A stretch of DNA of 15,213 nt from JAZGAE01 sp036475545 (GTDB lineage Bacteria; Pseudomonadota; Alphaproteobacteria; DATDPM01). The stretch lies in the NCBI GenBank assembly GCA_036475545.1, contig JAZGAE010000046.1, forward strand, positions 1 to 15,213, given 5' to 3'. Below the pieces are notes generated by a model. The model was not told where the DNA came from. It saw nothing but the letters and a program-made list of their open reading frames with translations, and made no database searches. Positions 1-5,079 of this stretch are shown piece by piece (positions within the stretch are counted from its first letter, which is position 1; the number at the start of each line of letters is the position of its first letter). Position numbers and translations under genes: made by a program.

Positions 1-19
1 TCATCGCCCTTGCCCCGGC

Positions 20-128
20 ATGATCGTCTCCGCGGCGCCACCGTTAACGTCAAAACACGTAGCGGACAAGATGCAAGATGATCGTCTCCGCCGCGCCACC
101 GTTAGCGTCAAAACACGTAGCGGACAAG
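20..128. repeat. Tandem duplication of 51 nt (two copies, 2 mismatches)
   Basis: Copy 1 is at 20-70 and copy 2 at 78-128, separated by 7 nt (period 58). The copies differ at only two positions, one in the ccgcGgcg/ccgcCgcg stretch and one in gttaAcg/gttaGcg. On the minus strand copy 2 carries the last six codons and stop codon of the YqaA-type gene plus about 25 nt of downstream sequence. Copy 1 is therefore a second, untranslated version of that gene end. The period is not a multiple of three, so the two stops lie in different frames. This is seen directly; a short slippage or recombination duplication is inferred. Confidence 0.9.
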
Positions 129-689
129 GACGAATCCGCCGAACAGCAGCAGCAGGAAGACGGCCGCGGCCCACCTGAGGTTGTTCTCCACGAACCGGCG
201 CACCGGCGGGCCGATATACCATAAGAGCGCCGCCTCCGCGGAGAACCTGAGGCCCCGCGATAGCGCCGAGGCGACGGCGAAGGTGGCGAGGTCGAGGCCG
301 GTGGCGCCGCTGGCGATGGTGATGACCTTGTAGGGGAAAGGGGTGAGCCCGGCGGCCGCGACGATCCACGCCCCCCATTCGTTGTAGCGCTCGGCGAATT
401 CGCCGAAGGCCTGCTCCTGTCCGTAGAACTCCAGCAGTGGGCGGCCGACGGCGTCGAACAGGAAATAGCCGATGCCGTAGCCCGCGAGGCCGCCCACCAC
501 GGAGGCGGCGGTGCACACGGCGGCGATGGCGAACGCCCGCTCGCGCGCCGCCAGCACCATCGGCACCAACAGCACGTCCGGGGGCACGGGGAACACCGAG
601 CTCTCGGCGAAGGCCACCGCCCCCAGCGCCCACATGGCGCGGCGGTGGGAGGCCAGGGCCATGGTCCGGTCATAGAGGCGTCGCAGCAT
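108..689 (-). CDS. YqaA/DedA-type inner-membrane protein (SNARE-associated/VTT domain)
   Basis: This is a 193-residue polytopic membrane protein of the YqaA branch of the DedA/VTT superfamily. Relatives are thought to act in envelope homeostasis, possibly lipid translocation, but the exact role here is unknown. Visible family features are an acidic-proline segment (ESSVFPVPPDVLL, residues 30-41), a Gly-rich helix with GYGIGY near 70-75, the re-entrant LTPFPYKVITIASG motif at 115-128, and a C-terminal helix near 172-188. The ATG at 689 was chosen because a GGGGGAA ribosome site (698-704) lies 8 nt upstream and the protein then begins like its relatives; a longer frame to 740 adds an unconvincing N-terminus. 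The last codons lie inside the 51-nt duplication. Family assignment is fairly sure. Confidence 0.85.
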   Translation of the reverse strand: MLRRLYDRTMALASHRRAMWALGAVAFAESSVFPVPPDVLLVPMVLAARERAFAIAAVCTAASVVGGLAGYGIGYFLFDAVGRPLLEFYGQEQAFGEFAERYNEWGAWIVAAAGLTPFPYKVITIASGATGLDLATFAVASALSRGLRFSAEAALLWYIGPPVRRFVENNLRWAAAVFLLLLFGGFVLVRYVF

Positions 690-714
690 CGCGGTGATTC
701 CCCCGGCCGACCAC

Positions 715-937
715 CCTACGCCTTCGGCTTCGGGTGGCAAGCCACGTGAAGGCGCTTAGGCGTAGGAGTGTCCGCCGAAGCTTTAGCGAAGGCGGACGGA
801 GACCGCCGTCCGCCCGGCCCTCTCGCGCCCGCCCTGACGCCTCGGCCCGCCCTGCCAGCGGGCGATCGCGGGCGGCCAAGGTCGCCGAAGGGCCGCCGCC
901 GGCTGCGCTAGGTGTGCGACCGCGAGGGCCCTTCGCG
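715..937. repeat. Cluster of inverted repeats between two minus-strand genes
   Basis: The non-coding stretch between the UDP-glucuronate decarboxylase and the YqaA-type gene is packed with palindromes. Visible pairs are: CCTACGCC 715-722 with GGCGTAGG 759-766; CGCCTTC 719-725 with GAAGGCG 748-754; GTGGC 734-738 with GCCAC 741-745; GTCCGCC 770-776 with GGCGGAC 791-797; GGCGGACGG 791-799 with CCGTCCGCC 806-814, sharing an arm with the previous pair; GCCCGC 845-850 with GCGGGC 858-863; GGCGGCC 871-877 with GGCCGCC 891-897; and CGCGA 921-925 with TCGCG 933-937. No T-tract follows any stem. It resembles a REP/BIME-like intergenic element, possibly acting as a transcription attenuator, but the family is not identified. 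Confidence 0.65.
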
Positions 938-984
938 GCGCCGCCGGCCCCCGGCAAGGATCGGGCGGGACGCCGCGGCGGGGC

Positions 985-1947
985 TCATGTCCGCGCCGCC
1001 TGCGGCGCGTCGCTCAGCAGGCCGTCGAAGTAGGCGATGGTGTGCGCGAGCCCCTCCTCGAGCGGCACCCTCGGCTCCCAGCCGAGCTTCTCCTTGGCGA
1101 GGCGGATGTCGGGGCAGCGCTGCTTGGGATCGTCCTCGGGCAACGGCTCGCGCGTGAGCTCGGACTTCGAGCCGGTGAGCCGGATCACGGTCTCGGCCAA
1201 GTCCCTGATCGCGATCTCCTGGGGGTTGCCCAGGTTCACCGGCCCCGTGAGCTCCGAGTCCATGAGGCGCACGAACCCCTCGATCATGTCGTCGACGTAG
1301 CAGAAGGCGCGGGTCTGGCTGCCGTCCCCGAACAGGGTGATGGGCTGGTCCCTGAGCGCGGCCATGATGAAGTTGGACACCACGCGGCCGTCATGGGGGT
1401 GCATGCGCGGGCCGTAGGTGTTGAAGATCCTGGCCACCCGGATGGGAAGCTCGTGCTGGCGGAGATAGTCGAAGAACAGCGTCTCGGCGCAGCGCTTGCC
1501 CTCGTCGTAGCACGCCCTCGGGCCGATCGGGTTGACGGCGCCGCGGTAGTCCTCGGTCTGGGGGTGGATCTCGGGGTCGCCGTAGACCTCGCTGGTGGAG
1601 GCCTGGAAGATCTTCGCCTTCAGCCGCTTGGCCAGCCCCAGCATGTTGATGGCCCCGTGGACGCTGGTCTTGGTCGTCTGCACCGGGTCGAACTGGTAGT
1701 GGATGGGCGACGCCGGGCAGGCGAGGTTGTAGATCTCGTCGACCTCGACGTAGAGCGGGAAGGTGACGTCGTGGCGCAGCATCTCGAAGCGGGGGTTGGG
1801 CAGCAGCGCGAGGATGTTGTCCTTGGCCCCGGTGAAGTAGTTGTCGACGCAAAGCACGTCGTGGCCCTGGGCCAGCAGCCGCTCGCACAGGTGCGAGCCG
1901 AGGAACCCGGCGCCGCCTGTGACCAGCACCTTCTTGTCGGTGAGCAT
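985..1947 (-). CDS. uxs: UDP-glucuronate decarboxylase (UDP-xylose synthase), SDR family
   Basis: This 320-residue cytoplasmic enzyme is predicted to convert UDP-glucuronate to UDP-xylose with bound NAD, feeding polysaccharide or lipopolysaccharide synthesis. The Rossmann GGAGFLGSH motif is at residues 11-19, the acidic NAD ribose-binding residue lies near VDN at 34-36, the catalytic STSEVYGDP segment is at 117-125, and the Y147-x-x-x-K151 dyad sits in the RACYDEGKR block typical of UXS enzymes. Length matches bacterial and plant soluble UXS. The ATG at 1947 starts right before the Rossmann strand; no strong ribosome site is visible. It stands alone, with no glycosyltransferase or UDP-glucose dehydrogenase beside it in this window. 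A related NAD-dependent epimerase activity is possible but less likely. Confidence 0.93.
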   Translation of the reverse strand: MLTDKKVLVTGGAGFLGSHLCERLLAQGHDVLCVDNYFTGAKDNILALLPNPRFEMLRHDVTFPLYVEVDEIYNLACPASPIHYQFDPVQTTKTSVHGAINMLGLAKRLKAKIFQASTSEVYGDPEIHPQTEDYRGAVNPIGPRACYDEGKRCAETLFFDYLRQHELPIRVARIFNTYGPRMHPHDGRVVSNFIMAALRDQPITLFGDGSQTRAFCYVDDMIEGFVRLMDSELTGPVNLGNPQEIAIRDLAETVIRLTGSKSELTREPLPEDDPKQRCPDIRLAKEKLGWEPRVPLEEGLAHTIAYFDGLLSDAPQAART

Positions 1948-2118
1948 GGCGATTGTTTCGGATGAGGCCCCTTGACGTTGGGATGAACGTTAGCCGCTGG
2001 CCGGGCGCGATGCAATCGCCCGGTCTTGGGGATCGAGAGAGGGCCCGCGCGTCGGCGGCGGTGCGCAGGCGTCGCGATGGCCCCGCGGCTTGCGCGGGCA
2101 CCGCGCCCCGGCGCCATG

Positions 2119-2146
2119 TTGACCGCAACCGAGGCTCGGCTATGAT
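2119..2146 (+). promoter_or_regulatory. Sigma70-type promoter for tRNA-Leu
   Basis: TTGACC at 2119-2124 is a near-perfect -35 box. It is separated by 16 nt from TATGAT at 2141-2146, a near-perfect -10 box. The predicted transcription start is near 2153, a few bases before the mature tRNA at 2160. The placement in front of a stable RNA gene supports the call. Confidence 0.75.
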
Positions 2147-2159
2147 CGGCTTGTCCCGG

Positions 2160-2246
2160 GCCCCTGTGGCGGAATCGGTAGACGCGGCAGACTCAAAATC
2201 TGTTGTCCTTCGGGACGTGGGAGTTCGAGTCTCCCTGGGGGCACCA
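2160..2246 (+). tRNA. tRNA-Leu (anticodon CAA)
   Basis: This 87-nt type II tRNA reads UUG leucine codons. The acceptor stem GCCCCTG pairs with TGGGGGC through two terminal G-U pairs, and the discriminator A and CCA end are encoded (2244-2246). The D arm contains the usual GGCGGAATCGGTAGAC block. The anticodon stem GCAGA/TCTGT closes the loop CTCAAAA, giving CAA. A long variable arm (TGTCCTTCGGGACG region) and a T arm with GTTCGAGTC are present. The long variable arm confirms the leucine class. It is preceded by a good promoter and stands alone. Confidence 0.97.
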
Positions 2247-2260
2247 GTTCCCTTCTTGGC

Positions 2261-2281
2261 CGGCGGTTTGCTCACCCGCCG
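2261..2281. terminator. Possible shared hairpin between convergent tRNA and small gene
   Basis: CGGCGG at 2261-2266 can pair with CCGCCG at 2276-2281 around a 9-nt loop. It lies 14 nt after the tRNA end and 4 nt beyond the stop codon of the minus-strand cysteine-rich gene, so it could end both transcripts. No U-tract follows on either strand, so this is only a candidate. Confidence 0.35.
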
Positions 2282-2285
2282 TCCG

Positions 2286-2564
2286 TTAGCACCCACACGA
2301 CGGGCTGTAGCCGCCGTCGCAGCACACCAGTCGTCCGGTCGAACTGTCGCAACCGCAGACACCACCGTGCCACGAACAACAGCCACGTCTGGCTTCTTGC
2401 TGTAACCGTTGCTTGCTATCGGCGCCGGCGATTGTTCCGCTTTGCGTGGTGTCCGTGCACTCGACGGCCTTCTCGTTCGCTTGTCCGGGCACTCTGTCGG
2501 GTGTTGCGGCTTGAACGCTGAACGCAGCCAGAACGACGATGAAGATTGCCAGTAAGCGCCCCAT
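2286..2564 (-). CDS. Small secreted cysteine-rich protein, function unknown
   Basis: This 92-residue protein begins with a signal peptide (hydrophobic stretch at residues 4-19, Ala-rich cleavage region near VQAA at 17-20). Nine cysteines follow, at residues 36, 62, 63, 70, 72, 81, 82, 90 and 92. Eight of them are packed in the last 31 residues, in the motif RGCCSWHGGVCGC, then VCCDGGYSPSCGC at the end. The pattern recalls short periplasmic proteins with an RGxCSxHGGV signature, as in DUF3761-like proteins, but I do not know a function. Disulfide bonding or metal binding is inferred. The start is well fixed by GGGAGG 7 nt before the ATG; the frame could extend upstream to 2819, but that would bury the signal peptide. 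It is convergent with the tRNA gene. Confidence 0.8.
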   Translation of the reverse strand: MGRLLAIFIVVLAAFSVQAATPDRVPGQANEKAVECTDTTQSGTIAGADSKQRLQQEARRGCCSWHGGVCGCDSSTGRLVCCDGGYSPSCGC

Positions 2565-2571
2565 TTCGCGA

Positions 2572-2577
2572 CCTCCC
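2572..2577 (-). promoter_or_regulatory. Ribosome binding site deciding the start of the cysteine-rich gene
   Basis: On the minus strand this reads GGGAGG, followed by 7 nt and then the ATG at 2564. It argues strongly for the short 92-residue product over any longer in-frame start. Confidence 0.8.
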
Positions 2578-2844
2578 TGCGAACCATTGATGAGCGCGTC
2601 TGCACTTCTATCTTCCGCTTTTCGTCTGCGCACCACAACCGATACGTGTAAACAACGACACTTTACTGAACCACGCCGGGTGGCCGGCGCGGCCTGGCCC
2701 CGCCGGTGGCCGATCTGGAACTCCGGAAATTTTGGATTTCCCGCCCGGGCTGCTGCCGCACCCGCCGCCGGCGGGTGATCGCACGCGCCCTCCTTGGCGA
2801 AGCCGAATCCGCCGGGCATTAACTTTAATTTACGCGTCGGACCC

Positions 2845-2850
2845 TATAAC
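2845..2850 (+). promoter_or_regulatory. Candidate -10 box (TATAAC) for the membrane protein gene
   Basis: TATAAC lies in the AT-rich patch about 90 nt before the start codon of the plus-strand membrane protein gene. No good -35 box sits at 16-18 nt; the nearest is a weak TTTAAT at 2824-2829 with a 15-nt spacer. This is a weak call based on position and composition. Confidence 0.25.
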
Positions 2851-2937
2851 ATTGTCTGCTGTGCCCGGCCCGTCGGGGAGAAGGCGGCAGACTCCCGGGC
2901 GACGGCCGCATTCCGGGAAGGGATCGGAGAGGCTCTG

Positions 2938-3438
2938 ATGCGCGGCGCCGCGATCGGTGGGGAAATCGGCAGGAAGACGTGGCTCGCCTGGACGGCCTGT
3001 CTGCTCTTCCTGGCCTTCCACATGGCGGCCTCGGCGGTTCCCATCCTGCTCGGGCGCTATCCCTCCCAGGAGCTCCTGTGGGCGCTTTATTTCGACATCT
3101 CCAAGCCGCTTTCCGTCATGTGGCTCCGGGGCGACATGATCGCCGTGGGGGAGTACCACGCCGCGATGGTGTTCCTTACGTTCCTGGTCTTCTTGCTGGC
3201 CGTCGAGGTCCGGTACAAGACCGTCTACATTTCCGTCATTCTGTTTTCGGCAATGTGGTCGCTGTCGGTGCTGGTGTTCGCGAATTATCTCTACCGGCAC
3301 CTCCTCATCGGCCCGACCCTTGAGACGTCGCCGGGGTATCTGAAGCTGGTGGTCGTCGCCGTTCTCGGCTACTTCTTCTATATGGGGCTCAGGGACCTTT
3401 ACGTGAGGCGAAAGGCCCTCAGGCGGCAGGGCCCCTAG
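2938..3438 (+). CDS. Predicted four-helix inner-membrane protein, function unknown
   Basis: I do not recognise this 166-residue protein. It has four hydrophobic segments at about residues 15-38, 74-91, 95-117 and 135-150, a basic N-terminus, and a strongly basic tail (VRRKALRRQ), suggesting that both ends are cytoplasmic. Between helices 1 and 2 lies a stretch with conserved-looking features (FDISKPLSVMWLRGD, 52-66). The ATG at 2938 was chosen over a TTG at 2794 because GGAGAGG at 2926-2932 lies 5 nt upstream; the longer version would add 48 residues with no membrane or domain character. It converges on the Tad operon from the opposite strand and is separated from it by 119 nt, so there is no sign of co-transcription. 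Confidence 0.75.
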   Translation: MRGAAIGGEIGRKTWLAWTACLLFLAFHMAASAVPILLGRYPSQELLWALYFDISKPLSVMWLRGDMIAVGEYHAAMVFLTFLVFLLAVEVRYKTVYISVILFSAMWSLSVLVFANYLYRHLLIGPTLETSPGYLKLVVVAVLGYFFYMGLRDLYVRRKALRRQGP

Positions 3439-3502
3439 GCACTCCAGAGAACCGCCGCTTGCGGCTCGCCATCGGCCCCTTGCTGAGCGCCGTCGCGCCG
3501 TG

Positions 3503-3536
3503 GGCCTCGGCCCCCGACGCCGTCAGGCCGAAGGCC
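3503..3536. terminator. Possible bidirectional hairpin between convergent genes
   Basis: GGCCTCGGCC at 3503-3512 can pair with GGCCGAAGGCC at 3526-3536, with one bulged A, giving 10 base pairs around a 13-nt loop. It sits between the end of the membrane protein gene (3438) and the end of the Tad operon (3558). There is no U-tract, so it would be a non-canonical or Rho-assisted terminator at best. Confidence 0.35.
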
Positions 3537-3557
3537 TCGGCGGCAGTGGTGCCGCGC

Positions 3558-4085
3558 TCAGGAGGCCCCGAGAAGGGGCATCGAGAACATCACCGGGAGC
3601 GCGCCCGCCGATATGGCCACGCCGTAAGGGACGCTCTCGCCCGGGATGAGCACCCGGGGCAGCGTGACGAGCTCGGGACGGGGCGCGAATCGCACCACCA
3701 GCCCCTCGACGATCCGTCGCACGGGAATCAGGGCAAGGGCAAGCACCCCCCCCGCGATCGCAACGAAAAACACGTACTGGGGCAAAAACTCGAACCCCAT
3801 CCACAGCGAGGTCGCCCCCAGCAGTTTGACGTCGCCCCCGCCCAAGAAGCCGAACGAGTAGACGGCGATGCCCAGGGCGAACATCAGCGCCCCGGCGCCC
3901 AGGTGGTGCAGCCACGGCACGGTGTCGTAAGACTTCAGCGCGGCGACGAGGAACAGGATCGCCAGGCTGGCGACCAGGATATTGGGGATGCGGAACTTCC
4001 AAAGGTCATAGAACCCCGCCGCCGCGAGAAGAGAGGCGTAGAAGGCGAAAATCACGATGTTCATGACGTCTGCGTCGAGAGGCAC
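3558..4085 (-). CDS. cpaA: Prepilin peptidase CpaA/TadV (A24 aspartic protease)
   Basis: This inner-membrane aspartic peptidase cleaves the leader of Flp pilin and TadE/TadF-type pseudopilins before assembly. The 175-residue protein is all membrane helices. Both catalytic aspartates are present: D27 in FYDLWKFRIPN and D85 in the GGGDVKLLGA motif (GxGD family). It lacks the N-terminal methylase domain of long type IV peptidases, as expected for the short Tad version. The start is uncertain: GTG at 4085 has a weak GGGGAT upstream, whereas ATG at 4064 (168 residues) gives a more typical short N-terminus but no ribosome site. It is the last gene of the operon, 58 nt after the second TPR gene. Confidence 0.92.
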   Translation of the reverse strand: MPLDADVMNIVIFAFYASLLAAAGFYDLWKFRIPNILVASLAILFLVAALKSYDTVPWLHHLGAGALMFALGIAVYSFGFLGGGDVKLLGATSLWMGFEFLPQYVFFVAIAGGVLALALIPVRRIVEGLVVRFAPRPELVTLPRVLIPGESVPYGVAISAGALPVMFSMPLLGAS

Positions 4086-4143
4086 GCGCCGCTATCCCCG
4101 ATCGTGATGCCGGCCGGTGCCGCGGTGGACGCGGCCCCGCGCG

Positions 4144-5079
4144 TTACCGGGCCCCATCGCCTTTTTCCGCCTGGCTTTTTTGTATGGACCTGATGGATTC
4201 CAAGTACCGGATGTTTTCCCAGGCCTTTTCATTGAAACTGGGGCTGGCCTCCATGGCCTGGCTCAGCAGCGCCTCGGCGCGCTCGTAATCGCCGCGCAGG
4301 ATCGCGACGTACCCGATGTTGTTCAGCACGGAGGGGAGCTCCCGCCGGCTCGCGCCGGCCAAGGCCTCGGCGTATTTTCCTTGCCACGCAAGCGCCAGGC
4401 GCAGATTGGACTCGGCCTGATCGAAGTCCGGCTGGATCTTGAGGGCCTTGGAGAAGGACCCGGCCGCCCCAGCGTAATCCTTCTGCATGAGCAGCGACGC
4501 CCCCATGTTGTTCAGGACGATCGCGGAGCCCGGATTTGCCGCCAGGGCCTTGGCGTAGGATTGCTCCGCCTTGTCCCAGTGATGTTGGATGTCGTAGGCC
4601 TGCCCGAGCCCGTTCCAGGCCCGCCACAGGCTGGGATCGTTTGCCACCGCTCGCTTGAGGGTTCGGGTGGCCTCCTCGACCTCGCCCTTGAAGAGAAGGC
4701 CGATGCCACGGCCCTGACGCGCCCGCGCCCGGACCGACCGCTCTTGCTCCAGCGCCTTGAAGGTGGTGATGGCCTGATCCACCCGGCCCGTGGCCAGATG
4801 CACCTCCGCCAGCCCCAGCCGCGCCCGGGCGTTCATCGGCGCGCCCACGAGGATGCGCCCGAAGTTGTTTCGGGCGACCTCGTAGTTCTCCTCGGCGAGG
4901 GCCGTCTCCGCCACCTCGAAGACGTTCTTCAGCGCGGCGCCCTCCAGGACGGGCAACGCCAGCTCGGGTTCTTCCTCCTCCCCCAGCAGCGTGCCGCAAG
5001 AGGCGATGGGGAGCGCTCCTAGAAGCCCGGCCAGAAGGACGAGAGTTCGTAACAGGCGGGCCTCAGGCGGCCGTGGCAT
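4144..5079 (-). CDS. TPR-repeat lipoprotein of the Tad locus (TadD-like)
   Basis: This is a 311-residue predicted lipoprotein. After the N-terminal hydrophobic stretch (residues 9-26) comes the lipobox IASC with the acylated cysteine at 28. An acidic stretch (GEEEEPE, 33-39) and then consecutive tetratricopeptide repeats fill residues 53-300, with consensus pieces such as WNGLGQAYDIQHHWDKAEQSYAKALAANP. TadD-type TPR lipoproteins are envelope factors needed for Flp pilus biogenesis and are thought to help the secretin fold or assemble, as PilF/PilW do. Its ATG lies 17 nt inside the end of the upstream TPR/LytR_C gene, so translational coupling is likely. Which of the two TPR proteins is the functional TadD cannot be told from sequence alone. 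Confidence 0.88.
   Translation of the reverse strand: MPRPPEARLLRTLVLLAGLLGALPIASCGTLLGEEEEPELALPVLEGAALKNVFEVAETALAEENYEVARNNFGRILVGAPMNARARLGLAEVHLATGRVDQAITTFKALEQERSVRARARQGRGIGLLFKGEVEEATRTLKRAVANDPSLWRAWNGLGQAYDIQHHWDKAEQSYAKALAANPGSAIVLNNMGASLLMQKDYAGAAGSFSKALKIQPDFDQAESNLRLALAWQGKYAEALAGASRRELPSVLNNIGYVAILRGDYERAEALLSQAMEASPSFNEKAWENIRYLESIRSIQKSQAEKGDGAR

Larger units (their letters stand above)
2565..2937. other. Divergent intergenic region
   Basis: This stretch of about 370 nt between two divergent genes has no convincing coding sequence. It holds the ribosome site of the cysteine-rich gene at its left end, a small hairpin GGAAAT/ATTTCC (2725-2730, 2736-2741), a GC hairpin ACCCGCC/GGCGGGT (2760-2766, 2770-2776), and a local AT-rich patch (2818-2855) that could carry the plus-strand promoter. 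A minus-strand promoter was not clearly seen. Confidence 0.6.

Noticed and set aside
20..128. Direct repeats considered as a CRISPR array
   Set aside because: There are only two copies, the spacer is 7 nt, and one copy overlaps coding sequence; no cas genes are present.
1042..1965. A 307-codon plus-strand frame opposite the decarboxylase
   Set aside because: It is the mirror of a well-supported enzyme gene with all catalytic motifs, and itself shows no family features.
1987..2015. Possible minus-strand promoter (TTGCAT, 17 nt, TAACGT) for the decarboxylase
   Set aside because: Each box matches only about three of six consensus positions, which is close to chance in this region.
2160..2281. 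tRNA-Leu 3' end as an attachment site for an integrated element
   Set aside because: No integrase and no repeated copy of the tRNA 3' end was seen in the window.
2794..2937. TTG start extending the plus-strand membrane protein by 48 residues
   Set aside because: The added segment is unstructured, overlaps the likely promoter patch, and the ATG at 2938 has a good ribosome site.
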